DNA of 64,000 bases, from assembly GCA_017396025.1 (NCBI GenBank), contig JAFQNF010000044.1, positions 62,001 through 126,000 of the forward strand, in the 5' to 3' direction. Shown piece by piece: positions 1-9,805 of this stretch. This DNA is from a bacterium. GTDB taxonomy: Bacteria; Cyanobacteriota; Vampirovibrionia; Gastranaerophilales; Gastranaerophilaceae. The first letter of the stretch is position 1; each line of letters starts with the position of its first letter. The notes under the pieces were generated by a model. It ran no database searches. It saw nothing but the letters and a program-made list of their open reading frames with translations, and was not told the DNA's origin. The translations under genes were made by a program, and so were the position numbers.

Positions 1-3000
1 AAAGTATGCCAATGCCATCGGTGCAAGTATTTGGAGCCATTGTATATTTAATATATTTCGTAATATTTTTGTCCACTTTCGTACTAATTATATTCCATTC
101 TCCCTTGGATAAGTTGGTGTAAATTCTAATAGAATTATCCACCTCTCTAATAAGAGTAATACCTGCTTGGGTAGCTAATAATCTTAAATTTACAAGTTTA
201 ATCAAGTTTTCAACAGGTTCAGACATCTTTGAGAACCTATCTTTCCATTCTGCTTGTATTATTTCAAGTTCAGCAACAGATTTAACATCTGCTAGACGCT
301 TATATTCAATCATTTTTTGTTCTTTTGAACCAACCCACTCATCTGGGATATAAGCTGTTACATTAATATCAACAATAGCAGGCTTATATTCAACCACTTT
401 CCCTTCTTGAATTTCTGCAACTGCTTCTTCTAACAATTGGCAATAAGTATCAAAACCAACATTCACCATTTGACCGTGTTGTTTTGTGCCAAGAACATTA
501 CCAACACCTCGGATTTCAATATCTCGCATTGCAATTTGATAGCCACTACCAAGAGTTGTAAATTCTTTTATGTACTGTAAGCGTTTGATTGCATCTGCAG
601 TTAAGCCTTTTGAATTTTTATATAAACAATAACAGAAAGCTTGTCTATCTGTTCTTCCAACTCGTCCACGAATTTGATAAAGCTGAGCCAAACCAAAGCG
701 TTCGGCGTCATGAATAATCATTGTGTTAGCATTTGGAATATCTAACCCAGATTCTATAATTGTCGTGCATAAAAGAACGTCATATTCTTTATTTAAGAAA
801 TCTGTCATAATACGCTCAAGCATATTTTTATCCATTTGTCCGTGCGCAACTGCCAAACGAATATTTGGCAACAATGCCTTTAACTGCTCAGCGAATTCAT
901 AAATGCTTTCAACACGGTTATACAAATAAAATACTTGTCCTTCACGTTCAATTTCATAGTTAATTGCATTTTTAACAATCTGTTCTTTAAACTCTGAAAC
1001 GAAAGTCTTAACAGGCAACCTGTTTGTTGGTGGAGTATTGATAATACTCATATCTTTTATGCCTGATAGTGACATATATAAAGTTCTTGGAATAGGAGTT
1101 GCAGACATTGTAAGAATATCAATATTTTTCTTCAATCTTTTTAGTTTTTCCTTATGAGCAACACCAAACTTATGTTCTTCATCTATTACAAGAAGTCCTA
1201 AATCTTTGAATTGGATATCATCTTGAAGCAATCTATGCGTGCCGACAACAACATCAACTTCGCCTAAAATTAATTTTTTAATAACTTCTTTTTGCTCTTT
1301 TGCACTTTTAAAACGAGATAAGAGCTCTACCTTAACAGGATAAGGTTTAAAACGCTCAGCGATTGTTTGATAATGTTGCATAGCCAAAATTGTTGTAGGA
1401 ACAACAATTGCGGCTTGCTTTGATGACATTACGGCTTTAAAAATAGCTCTTATTGCAACTTCTGTTTTACCAAAACCAACATCACCGCAAATAAGTCTAT
1501 CCATTGGCTTATCAGATTCCATATCTTCTTTTGTTTGCGCAATAGCTTTCATCTGGTCTGGAGTTTCTGTATAACCAAAAGAATCCTCCATTTCATATTG
1601 CCAAACACTATCTGGTTCAAATGCAAAACCCTGTGACAATTTTCGAAGAGCATACAAATTAATTAAATCATTAGCCACATCTTCAACAGCTTTTTTAACT
1701 TTAGTTTTTGTATTGTTCCAATCATTACCACCCATTTTGGATAACTGTGGAAGAACGCTACCAGAACCACGATAACGACAAAGCATATTTATCTGTTCTG
1801 CTGGAATATGTAGTTTATCGCCTTTTGCATACTCTAAGGTTAAATAATCTTTTTCTTCATTATCAATAACTTGTTTTGAAAGCCCTTTAAATATACCAAT
1901 CCCATGCACCATATGAACAATATAGTCGCCTTCTTTGATATCGTTTAATGTTTCAATAAAATCAAGGTTTTCACGTCGATAGTTATACCTTACCCCTGTA
2001 ATATCTTTTGAGCGTTTATTAAAAAATTCCTTGTCTGTTATTACAACTAATTTGCAATCTTCAATTATGCTACCAGCAAGCACTATATTATTTGTTATAT
2101 CAACTTTATCTGCAGGTATTTCATACTCTTTTAAAATTTCTTCAATTCTATTTTTATAATCACTTGCCGCAATTATTTTATAATTTTTTTTGATTTTTTC
2201 TTTTATGAATTTAGCAATATCTTCTAAACCAGAAGCAAAATAAGGAATCAATTCTGTTGAAAGTTCAATATTTATATCAAATTCATCAGACAAGAAATTG
2301 TCAAAATATACCTTTTGAAAACCACTTACTGTTGTTAAAAACTCTTTCAAGGACAAATGATTTTTATTTTTTAATTCTTTTGTCAATTCACTTTTAATAT
2401 TCTCTTCATACTGTTTTTCAAGATTTTCATCCATTTGTTCATAGCGGGATTTAAATTGGGTGTAATCATCAAAAACGAATATAAAATCTTTGGAAATCAA
2501 ACGCGGTAAAATCGCCAAATCAGTATTATAGTTCTGCTCGTAATATTCAATCCCTTCAAAATAATCTTCATTTTCTGGTAGAACGAACTTATAAACAGGT
2601 TGAATTATGGCCTCTTTTGCTTTGATTATACTCCTTTGGTTTGTATTATCAAAAATTCTAATATCGGTAACAGTATCGCCCCAAAGTTCAATTCTATATG
2701 GATGTTCACTTAATGGAAAAACATCAATTACATCTCCGCGAATACTAAATTCACCAACGTCAGCAACAAGAGTTTTTCTTTTATAGCCTAACATTACAAG
2801 CTTACGAGTAAGTTCTTGAACATCAACTTCCTCATCAACTTTAATTTTTATACTATGTTCTTTAAAAAATACTTCATCTGGGAACTTCTCAAACAAAGCT
2901 TTTTGCGGAACAATCACAATATCATTAGGATTTTGAAGAATTTGAATTTGACGAGCATATTTATACAAATTTTTTGAATTAGTATCATAAATAGAACCAT

Positions 3001-3247
3001 CTTGGTATGGGAATATTTCTGCATCTTCATCAAAAAGATTTTTTAAATCGTTTTGGAACTTTAATGCGCTTTGTTCTGTTTCCGTCACAAAAATAATTTT
3101 CTTTTTGTTTTTTAAACGAAGCTGAGATAAAAGTAAAAGCTTAGCACAATTAGTAATTCCACTTAGCGCAAATGAAACTCGTTTTTGCAAAAGAGCTGTG
3201 ATTTTTTCTGAATATTCACATTTTAAATTTTTCACAAAGTCGCGCAT
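1..3247 (-). CDS. mfd: Transcription-repair coupling factor Mfd (C-terminus cut by window edge)
   Basis: Mfd is a superfamily 2 DNA translocase that pushes stalled RNA polymerase off damaged DNA and recruits UvrA. About 1082 residues are visible. The N-terminal third looks UvrB-like. The translocase then shows Walker A GDVGFGKTEVA (about residue 588, bases 1463-1486) and Walker B DEEH (bases 1172-1183). The usual length is about 1100-1180, so only the last stretch of the C-terminal domain lies outside the window. I chose the ATG at 3247-3245 (MRDFVKNLKC) because it gives the expected N-terminus. The gene is divergent from the small exported protein at 3358 across a 110-bp AT-rich spacer. Nothing abnormal is seen in the visible part. 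Confidence 0.95.
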   Translation of the reverse strand, partial: MRDFVKNLKCEYSEKITALLQKRVSFALSGITNCAKLLLLSQLRLKNKKKIIFVTETEQSALKFQNDLKNLFDEDAEIFPYQDGSIYDTNSKNLYKYARQIQILQNPNDIVIVPQKALFEKFPDEVFFKEHSIKIKVDEEVDVQELTRKLVMLGYKRKTLVADVGEFSIRGDVIDVFPLSEHPYRIELWGDTVTDIRIFDNTNQRSIIKAKEAIIQPVYKFVLPENEDYFEGIEYYEQNYNTDLAILPRLISKDFIFVFDDYTQFKSRYEQMDENLEKQYEENIKSELTKELKNKNHLSLKEFLTTVSGFQKVYFDNFLSDEFDINIELSTELIPYFASGLEDIAKFIKEKIKKNYKIIAASDYKNRIEEILKEYEIPADKVDITNNIVLAGSIIEDCKLVVITDKEFFNKRSKDITGVRYNYRRENLDFIETLNDIKEGDYIVHMVHGIGIFKGLSKQVIDNEEKDYLTLEYAKGDKLHIPAEQINMLCRYRGSGSVLPQLSKMGGNDWNNTKTKVKKAVEDVANDLINLYALRKLSQGFAFEPDSVWQYEMEDSFGYTETPDQMKAIAQTKEDMESDKPMDRLICGDVGFGKTEVAIRAIFKAVMSSKQAAIVVPTTILAMQHYQTIAERFKPYPVKVELLSRFKSAKEQKEVIKKLILGEVDVVVGTHRLLQDDIQFKDLGLLVIDEEHKFGVAHKEKLKRLKKNIDILTMSATPIPRTLYMSLSGIKDMSIINTPPTNRLPVKTFVSEFKEQIVKNAINYEIEREGQVFYLYNRVESIYEFAEQLKALLPNIRLAVAHGQMDKNMLERIMTDFLNKEYDVLLCTTIIESGLDIPNANTMIIHDAERFGLAQLYQIRGRVGRTDRQAFCYCLYKNSKGLTADAIKRLQYIKEFTTLGSGYQIAMRDIEIRGVGNVLGTKQHGQMVNVGFDTYCQLLEEAVAEIQEGKVVEYKPAIVDINVTAYIPDEWVGSKEQKMIEYKRLADVKSVAELEIIQAEWKDRFSKMSEPVENLIKLVNLRLLATQAGITLIREVDNSIRIYTNLSKGEWNIISTKVDKNITKYIKYTMAPNTCTDGIGIL

Positions 3248-3294
3248 TACTTAATTTTAAAACTTCTAGGATAAATTATCAATTATATATATGA

Positions 3295-3324
3295 TTGTCT
3301 AAATATATAAAAAAGTGGTTTAAT
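3295..3324 (+). promoter_or_regulatory. Weak candidate promoter for the small exported protein
   Basis: TTGTCT at 3295-3300 and TTTAAT at 3319-3324 are separated by 18 bp, upstream of a purine-rich RBS (AAAAGGGG, then AGGA) in front of the ATG at 3358. The match to consensus is moderate, so this is only a suggestion. Confidence 0.35.
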
Positions 3325-3357
3325 ACTTATATGAATGTTGAAAAGGGGAATTAGGAT

Positions 3358-3804
3358 ATGAATAAAAAATTTATAATTTCTACATTAATGTTAGTATCAA
3401 TGGCTGGTTCAGCTTTTGCAAATGGAATGGTGTTTGATCCTACTGCATATAGTGCACCAAAGGAAGTTCCAACCGTTAATAAGACCACTACAACTAATAC
3501 TACAGCTCAATTGCAAGCAAATAAAAGTATTACAACAAATATTCAAAAACAATCTAACTTGGCTCAGGATGCATTATCTGAACAGTCAACAAACTTCAAT
3601 AATGCGTTGTTTGAACTTGATAGTGCTCAAGTAAATTTGAGAAATGAATTATTAGAATATAAATCAAAATATCAAGAAATAGATACGCAATATAAACTGA
3701 TAAAGGAACAAAGAAAGGTTCTTGGAAATCAAGTTAAATCTGTAGAAAAAAGAATTAAAGATATTGAAAAATCAAAAAGTCAGATTAGAAAAACAATGAT
3801 ATAA
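3358..3804 (+). CDS. Small exported coiled-coil protein
   Basis: This is a 148-residue protein of unknown function. Residues 1-22 form a Sec-type signal peptide (basic MNKK, hydrophobic core, AFA before N23). A Thr/Asn/Gln-rich low-complexity stretch follows to about residue 60. From about 65 to the end there is a heptad-like, Lys/Glu/Gln-rich coiled coil. It is probably periplasmic or surface-located. The start is supported by GGGG/AGGA upstream. It forms a single-gene unit closed by a strong terminator and lies between mfd and comEC. No enzymatic motif is seen. Confidence 0.7.
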   Translation: MNKKFIISTLMLVSMAGSAFANGMVFDPTAYSAPKEVPTVNKTTTTNTTAQLQANKSITTNIQKQSNLAQDALSEQSTNFNNALFELDSAQVNLRNELLEYKSKYQEIDTQYKLIKEQRKVLGNQVKSVEKRIKDIEKSKSQIRKTMI

Positions 3805-3812
3805 TTTATTAG

Positions 3813-3839
3813 GACTCTTACGATAAGTAAGAGTCTTTT
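3813..3839 (+). terminator. Rho-independent terminator
   Basis: GACTCTTAC, loop GATAA, then GTAAGAGTC followed by TTTT: a perfect 9-bp stem directly after the small exported protein gene. Confidence 0.85.
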
Positions 3840-3859
3840 AATAATAAAAGGTTATTTGT

Positions 3860-6211
3860 ATGAATAAACAAGCAAAAATTATATTGTTTTCCTGCTTGTA
3901 TATGACAGGGATACTGGCTGCACTTTTAAATTGCACTATAGCTATTTGTGCTGTTGTAGTAATTTTTCTTTGTATATTACAAATTATAAAAAAGCCTTTT
4001 TCATTGAAATATTTTTTGTGTTTATTTGGGATATTTTTTATTGGATTGGTAAATGCTAATTCTCATCTTTCTTTTGATGATGAGTTAACAGCGTTTTCGG
4101 ATAATAATGTAAGTGTCAAAGCAAAAGTAATTTCAATTCCATCAAATAGTGTTAAAAACAAAACGAAATTTTATGCACAAACACAAAGTATTAAATTTGA
4201 TGATATTGAAGAAGAAGGTTTTGATGTAAAAACTTTGATAACAATAAATGATGAGACAGAAAGACTAAGTCAGATAAAAATAGGTGATGTTCTTGAATTG
4301 AAAGGTAGATTAAAAACACCATCTAAAGCTGCAAATCCTTCTCAGTTCGATTATGCAAAATATCTCCAATATAAAAATACCTTTTCACTTTTATATGTAA
4401 ATTCAGATTGGGATATTGTATCAAGGGCAACAGACTTTAAAGGACGATTGATTAGAAAGTTAAATGATACAAGAAATTCTATTTTAAATATTCATAGAGA
4501 AAACATACAATCACCGATGATTGAGATATTAGGAGGAATTATTTTTGGTGATGATGCTGTTAATCCTGATGAAGAAACAAAAGAATCTTTTATAAAATCT
4601 GGGATTTTTCATATTCTTGCAGCTTCTGGCATGAATGTTACTTTGATTTTTGGTATTTGGTTTTTCTTTGCTAAAAATTTAAGATTTAATTATAGGTTTT
4701 CTATTTTAGCGGGTATTGCTCTTATATTTGTATATACTTGTATGACAGGGTTTGGACCACCAATTATTAGAGCCTTTTTAATGCTTACGTTAATATTGAT
4801 TGGTAAATTAATAGATAAAGATACCTCGACGATTTCTCTTTTATTTATTGTTGGATTTTTAATGCTTTTATATAATCCTTTGATGATTTTTGATATTGGT
4901 TTTCAATTATCATTTATTGTAACTTTTGCTCTAATATTAACGGCTCCATTGATTGATTTTAAGTTTAAAAATAAACCGTTAAATTATGCACTAGGTGCTT
5001 GTATGATTCCAGTTATAGCGCAAATTTATGCTGCACCATTGCAAATGTTCTACTTTAATACATTTTCTATTTATTCTGTTTTTGCAAATATTGCTATAAT
5101 ACCTGTTTTAAGTTTAGTTTCCTTTATTGGATTTATAAGTTCAATTCTTGCATTGGTACCAATATTGGCAAACAAAATATGTTATTTGGCTGATTTAATA
5201 TTAAATCCATTCTTGATTTATATTGTAAAAGTTGCTGAATTTTTTGCTTCTTTGCCATTTTCTGTTGTTACGGTTGCAAAACCACATTTGATTCAGCTAG
5301 TGATTTATTTTTTATTTGTAATTGGGTTGACGATTGCGCTAAAAAATAAAATTAAAACGAAGAAAACAATGATATTTTTATCCTCACTAATTCTTCTTTT
5401 TATTTTTACGCTTTTTCCTTTATCTAGGAATAGTGTTGAAGTTTTATTCTTCTCTGTTGGAAATGCAGATGCTACTTTGATTAAATCGCCACAAAATAAA
5501 TATTATATTTTGGATACAGGCAAAATGCCTTATAATGCAGGCTCTTCTCAGGCAAATTATATTATAATTAAGTACTTAAAAGATAAAGGTATCAAAAAAA
5601 TAGATGGATTAATATTATCACATTTTGATGCTGATCATGCGGGTGGAACTATTGATATTCTTAAGCAGCTTGATGTTGAAAATGTTTATATTTCTAATTC
5701 ATACGAAGATACAATGTTGTCTTCTTCTATTATTGATTTTCTAGAAAAGAAAAAAGTAAAAAGTACCATTGTAGATTCTGAACTAATTGTTGATAATTCT
5801 GATGAATTTAAGTTGAAAATTATAAAGCCAAATGGTGAAAATTTAATAGATGAAAATGATAAATCAATAGTTTCATTAATGGAATATGGTGATGAAAAAA
5901 TCTTATTTATGGGTGATGGTGGTGTCAAAACATTTGATGTTTTACCAGCGACCTATAAAGAAGATATTTCTATTATAAAAGTTGGGCATCATGGGGCAAA
6001 AGATACTCTTTCTGAAAAAATAAAATCGGACCTCTATATTGTATCAACTGGATTTAATGTATATGGTCATCCGCATTCTCAAACTATGGATTTTTTGAAA
6101 GATAAAGTGTATTTAAGAACTGATTTTCATAATGCAATTAAGGTTGTTGTAAAAGATAAAATTAATATATTTGTGTATTCGCCAGAAACAAATAGCTTTA
6201 AACAATATTAA
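3860..6211 (+). CDS. comEC: DNA uptake channel ComEC/Rec2
   Basis: ComEC is the inner-membrane channel that passes single-stranded DNA into the cytoplasm during natural transformation. At 783 residues it looks full length. It has N-terminal membrane helices and a soluble DUF4131-like region. The competence membrane domain follows, with ILAASGMNVTLIFG at about residue 252. The C-terminal metallo-beta-lactamase-like domain carries LSHFDADHAGG at about residue 590 and GHHGAKDT further on, so its metal ligands look intact. An AAAGG RBS lies ahead of the ATG. It sits just after the terminator of the upstream gene. The only other competence-linked gene in the window is comM at 52 kb. Whether the cell is competent cannot be told from this alone. 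Confidence 0.93.
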   Translation: MNKQAKIILFSCLYMTGILAALLNCTIAICAVVVIFLCILQIIKKPFSLKYFLCLFGIFFIGLVNANSHLSFDDELTAFSDNNVSVKAKVISIPSNSVKNKTKFYAQTQSIKFDDIEEEGFDVKTLITINDETERLSQIKIGDVLELKGRLKTPSKAANPSQFDYAKYLQYKNTFSLLYVNSDWDIVSRATDFKGRLIRKLNDTRNSILNIHRENIQSPMIEILGGIIFGDDAVNPDEETKESFIKSGIFHILAASGMNVTLIFGIWFFFAKNLRFNYRFSILAGIALIFVYTCMTGFGPPIIRAFLMLTLILIGKLIDKDTSTISLLFIVGFLMLLYNPLMIFDIGFQLSFIVTFALILTAPLIDFKFKNKPLNYALGACMIPVIAQIYAAPLQMFYFNTFSIYSVFANIAIIPVLSLVSFIGFISSILALVPILANKICYLADLILNPFLIYIVKVAEFFASLPFSVVTVAKPHLIQLVIYFLFVIGLTIALKNKIKTKKTMIFLSSLILLFIFTLFPLSRNSVEVLFFSVGNADATLIKSPQNKYYILDTGKMPYNAGSSQANYIIIKYLKDKGIKKIDGLILSHFDADHAGGTIDILKQLDVENVYISNSYEDTMLSSSIIDFLEKKKVKSTIVDSELIVDNSDEFKLKIIKPNGENLIDENDKSIVSLMEYGDEKILFMGDGGVKTFDVLPATYKEDISIIKVGHHGAKDTLSEKIKSDLYIVSTGFNVYGHPHSQTMDFLKDKVYLRTDFHNAIKVVVKDKINIFVYSPETNSFKQY

Positions 6212-6277
6212 ATTTCATGCTGAATGCTTTTGTGATACAATTTTGGTGTTATTTGTACAAAAAGAATGGAGAATTAC

Positions 6278-7957
6278 ATGAAAGAACTTTCTTCACTTCA
6301 AATTGAAAGATTAAAATACCAACCAAAATTACCAGCTTCTTTAGCAGGTGGTATTAACAATCTATCAATGGTTGAAGGCTCAAAAACAGAATGTGTTAAA
6401 GACGCAGAACAAATTAAAGAATTATTTGCTAACACATATGGAAAACCAGTTGTAACATTTAAAACAACTTCTACAACAGAATCTTGCGCAAAAAGAAATA
6501 TTGGTGTAATCCTTTCTGGTGGTCAAGCTCCAGGTGGACACAACGTTATTGCGGGTTTATATGATGCTTTAAAACAATCTAATCCAGAAAGTAAATTATA
6601 TGGTTTCTTAGGTGGTCCATCAGGTATTATCGAAGGTAAATATATTGAATTTACAGATGAAATTATTGATGCATATAGAAACACTGGTGGTTTCGATATC
6701 ATTGGTTCTGGTAGAACAAAATTAGAAACTGAAGAGCAATTCCAATCTTCATTAAAAGTTTGCCAAAACTTAGGTATTACTGGTGTTGTTATCATCGGTG
6801 GTGATGACTCAAATACAAATGCTGCATTACTTGCTGAATGGTTTGTAAAAAACAATACAGGTATTCAAGTTATTGGATGTCCAAAAACAATTGATGGTGA
6901 CTTAAAAAACGACCAAATTGAAATTTCTTTTGGTTTTGATACAGCTACAAAAACTTATGCTGAATTAATTGGTAACATTTTAAGAGATGCTAACTCAGCT
7001 AAAAAATATTGGCACTTTGTTAAATTAATGGGTAGAAGTGCAACTCACGTTGGTTTAGAAGTTGCGTTGCAAACTCAACCAAACATCACTTTAATTTCAG
7101 AAGAAGTTGAAGAAAAGAAAATGTCATTAAAACAAATCGTTGATTATATGGCTGATATCGTTGCTAAAAGAGCAGCAAATGGCAAGAACTTCGGTATTGC
7201 TTTAATTCCAGAAGGTTTAATTGAATTTATTCCAGAATTCAAATCAATGATTGCTAACTTAAATGATTTATTAGCTGTTTTAGAAGATGACAATACATAT
7301 ACATATGCTGATGAAAGTGATAAATTCGAAATTATTGAGAGTAAATTAAATGCTCAAGATTCAGCAGTTTATGCTTCATTACCAGTACTTATTAAACAAC
7401 AATTATTAATGGATAGAGACCCACACGGTAATGTTCAAGTTTCAAAAATTGAAACTGAAAAATTGTTAATTGAAATGGTAACAGCTAGATTAGCAGAAAT
7501 GAAAAAAGAAGGTAAATTTGACGGTAAATTCTCAGCTCAATGTCACTTCTTTGGCTATGAAGGAAGATGTGCATTCCCTTCTAACTTTGATGCAGATTAT
7601 TGCTATTCATTAGGTTATAATGCATTTGCATTAATGAAGTTTGGTTTAACTGGTTATTTATCTTCAGTTAAAAATCTTTCTGTTCCTGCTAGTGAATGGG
7701 TTGCTGGTGGTGTTCCATTGACAATGATGATGAACATGGAAAAACGTCATGGTGAATTTAAACCAGTTATTAAAAAAGCATTGGTTGAATTAGATGGACC
7801 AGTATTCAAAATGCTAGAAGCAAACAGAGAAAAATGGGCTTTAGAAGATAAATATATCTTCCCTGGTTCAATTCAATATTTTGGACCTTCTTGTGTTTGT
7901 GATATCACAACAGAAACATTAAGATTAGAAAATGCAGCTAAATTAGCTACAGTATAG
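6278..7957 (+). CDS. pfp: Pyrophosphate-type 6-phosphofructokinase (long form)
   Basis: This enzyme phosphorylates fructose 6-phosphate, most likely with PPi as donor, in glycolysis. The protein has about 559 residues, as in the long plant-like group. Visible motifs are [10 protein letters not shown] near the N-terminus, [19 protein letters not shown] (the substrate-binding TIDGD) and [15 protein letters not shown] in place of ATP-type GGDG is what one expects of a PPi enzyme. An in-frame ATG exists at 6266, but GGAG at 6268-6271 sits 6 nt ahead of the ATG at 6278, so I start there. It is a single-gene unit followed by a strong terminator. Donor preference is inferred from motifs. Confidence 0.9.
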   Translation: MKELSSLQIERLKYQPKLPASLAGGINNLSMVEGSKTECVKDAEQIKELFANTYGKPVVTFKTTSTTESCAKRNIGVILSGGQAPGGHNVIAGLYDALKQSNPESKLYGFLGGPSGIIEGKYIEFTDEIIDAYRNTGGFDIIGSGRTKLETEEQFQSSLKVCQNLGITGVVIIGGDDSNTNAALLAEWFVKNNTGIQVIGCPKTIDGDLKNDQIEISFGFDTATKTYAELIGNILRDANSAKKYWHFVKLMGRSATHVGLEVALQTQPNITLISEEVEEKKMSLKQIVDYMADIVAKRAANGKNFGIALIPEGLIEFIPEFKSMIANLNDLLAVLEDDNTYTYADESDKFEIIESKLNAQDSAVYASLPVLIKQQLLMDRDPHGNVQVSKIETEKLLIEMVTARLAEMKKEGKFDGKFSAQCHFFGYEGRCAFPSNFDADYCYSLGYNAFALMKFGLTGYLSSVKNLSVPASEWVAGGVPLTMMMNMEKRHGEFKPVIKKALVELDGPVFKMLEANREKWALEDKYIFPGSIQYFGPSCVCDITTETLRLENAAKLATV

Positions 7958-7973
7958 TTTTTAGTCGTAGATG

Positions 7974-8011
7974 AAAAGAACCCCTACCTTAATTTGCAGG
8001 GGTTCTTTTTT
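7974..8011 (+). terminator. Rho-independent terminator after pfp
   Basis: AAAAGAACCCCT and AGGGGTTCTTTT form a long stem around a 12-nt loop, followed by T residues. It overlaps the stop codon of the truncated gene fragment on the other strand. Confidence 0.9.
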
Positions 8012-8154
8012 AGTTCTTAAAAAAATTAGGGTCTGTAACTATTTCATTTGTCTTACCATCAATTGCCATTAAAACTCTATCTTGTCCTATTTGATTTGGC
8101 TGGTCATAATGATTTGTATCAATTTCAATAATACAATCAGATTTTGCTATGTTT
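8010..8154 (-). pseudogene. Truncated 3' end of a paralogue of the pilin-like gene at 11319-12011
   Basis: Read on the minus strand, this piece encodes the C-terminal part of the pilin-like protein. It ends DGKTNEIVTDPNFFKN and then stops at 8012-8010. Bases 8055-8154 are identical, base for base, to 11361-11460 inside the intact gene. The last 15 or so codons differ (the intact gene ends DGKNNTVITDSNFYK). No start or N-terminal part remains: homology stops at 8154 and the glycosyltransferase promoter begins soon after. It is a remnant left by a duplication or recombination. Confidence 0.85.
8055..8154. repeat. Perfect 100-bp direct repeat, left copy
   Basis: Identical to 11361-11460 in the same orientation. 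The two copies enclose a 3.2-kb block with two membrane glycosyltransferase-like genes. I compared the copies base by base and found no mismatch. Confidence 0.95.
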
Positions 8155-8213
8155 TAATCTTGTTATTAATACTTATATTAAAATCCTATGTGATATTCTT
8201 TCTTGCAATTGGT

Positions 8214-8242
8214 TTGACTTTATGAAACCTTATTTTTATAAT
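8214..8242 (+). promoter_or_regulatory. Strong promoter placing the transcript start at the ATG
   Basis: TTGACT (8214-8219), a 17-bp spacer, then TATAAT (8237-8242). The ATG at 8249 lies 6 nt after TATAAT, so the mRNA is predicted to begin at or within a base or two of the start codon. No Shine-Dalgarno sequence is present. Confidence 0.75.
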
Positions 8243-8248
8243 TTTTGT

Positions 8249-9805
8249 ATGTTCAATCAAGCTAAATTTGACAAATATGTAAATGTAATATTTATTTTGT
8301 TTATCTTTTTGATAATTCTCTTTGGTATATATATAAGAGTTAAAAACTATCTTTATGCGGCTCCTTTGTGGAGTGATGAAATGGCTTTGGCTAGGAGCGT
8401 TGTACGCGAAAATTGGTTAGATTTGTTTGTTAATTTAGAATGCAATCAAAAGTCACCACCATTGTTTTTGCTATTAGTATATGTTTGTACTAAAATTGCT
8501 GGAATTAGCGAATATTCAATACGTTTAATTCCTCTTATTGCGGGAGTTTCTTCTATAATTTTATTTTTTCCCCTTTGTAAACGCGTTTTTATCTCAAGGT
8601 TTCCGATAATTCTATCAATGTTAATTTTCGTTTTGAGTGAACCTTTGATTTTTTACTCAAAAGAATTTAAACAATATAGTATGGATTTGTTTCTTTTTCT
8701 TGTACTTGCATTGATTTATCGTCATGTAAAATTTGAGGAGATGAATAAAAAGATTATTTTGATATATTCACTTTTTATAATATTTTTTATGTTTTCTTCT
8801 ATTCCTATGGTGTTTATAATACCTGCATTCTTATTTTTAAAGTTGTGCGAAAAAAAACTTTCTATTGTTCAATTTTTTTATTTTTTACCTAGTATTCTAT
8901 TTTGCTATGTATTTTACATATTACAATATTATGATTTAATGAGTTTTGAAACGAAGCATCCAGAATGGCAAAATGGTTTTGTTTCTTTTTCTTTTTCATC
9001 TTTTTTAAGTATATTCGAAAACTTTTATGAATATATTGGTGTTGACTTCTTAATCTCAAGTCTATTGTTTTTTATTGGTTTAGTGGTGTTTTTATGCTCA
9101 AAAAATGAAGATGCGAAATTTCTTTCTGTAGTTCTTTTATTTTCTTTTCTTGCGTCAATATTAAGACTGTATCCATTATCTACAAGAGTTATTTTGTTTT
9201 TGGCTCCAATATTTATAATATTTATGATAAAACCATTTGATATTGGTGTTATATTTTTTAAGAATGAAAAATTAGAAGTTTTTAAAAATATTATAATTTG
9301 TATAGTTGCAATTTATTTGCTTTTTTGTGGACATAAATTGTTAGATAAATATAATTTTGTTTTAAACAACAGGATTGAATGTTTTGAATCAGCAGAACGA
9401 AGAATGCTAATGAAAAAAGCAATGATTTCTTTTCTTGATATGTATAACGTAGGTGATAAAATCGTATCAAACTCTGAGTTAGATGATTTTTCTAAATACT
9501 ATAATATATCATTGGGCTATAATCATACTCTTGAACATATATATTATTACGATGAACAAGTCAATGACCCTTTTTCTAATATATCAATTGATGGAAAAAA
9601 CAATTATTGGTTTTTAGGATATAAAAATGTTTTTTGTTCTGATAAAGAAAATTTATATTGTTTATCTAAACAAAATTTTCAGAAAAATATTGAAAAATTT
9701 TTAAAAAATAAAAATTTGAAACATAAAATATACCAATATGAATATGAAGAAAAAAATATTAATGATGACGACGAATTTTTATTTTACAAAATTATTTTTG
9801 AATAA
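8249..9805 (+). CDS. GT39-like membrane glycosyltransferase (GT-C fold)
   Basis: A polytopic membrane protein of about 518 residues with many hydrophobic helices and a soluble C-terminal part. After the first helix comes APLWSDEMALAR, then NQKSPPLFLLLVYV and SIRLIPLIAG. The acidic D-E loop and the SPPLF segment resemble GT-C enzymes of the ArnT/PMT type, which move sugars from polyprenyl-phosphate carriers on the outer face of the inner membrane. The frame is open from an ATG at 8144, but that codon lies inside the 100-bp repeat. The ATG at 8249 is preferred because an ideal promoter ends 6 nt before it. It converges with the next gene (14-bp overlap). Acceptor and sugar are unknown. Confidence 0.7.
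   Translation: MFNQAKFDKYVNVIFILFIFLIILFGIYIRVKNYLYAAPLWSDEMALARSVVRENWLDLFVNLECNQKSPPLFLLLVYVCTKIAGISEYSIRLIPLIAGVSSIILFFPLCKRVFISRFPIILSMLIFVLSEPLIFYSKEFKQYSMDLFLFLVLALIYRHVKFEEMNKKIILIYSLFIIFFMFSSIPMVFIIPAFLFLKLCEKKLSIVQFFYFLPSILFCYVFYILQYYDLMSFETKHPEWQNGFVSFSFSSFLSIFENFYEYIGVDFLISSLLFFIGLVVFLCSKNEDAKFLSVVLLFSFLASILRLYPLSTRVILFLAPIFIIFMIKPFDIGVIFFKNEKLEVFKNIIICIVAIYLLFCGHKLLDKYNFVLNNRIECFESAERRMLMKKAMISFLDMYNVGDKIVSNSELDDFSKYYNISLGYNHTLEHIYYYDEQVNDPFSNISIDGKNNYWFLGYKNVFCSDKENLYCLSKQNFQKNIEKFLKNKNLKHKIYQYEYEEKNINDDDEFLFYKIIFE

Noticed and set aside
8144..8248. Upstream ATG of the GT39-like gene as true start
   Set aside because: The ATG lies inside the duplicated gene end, has no RBS, and lies upstream of the strong promoter that ends at 8242.
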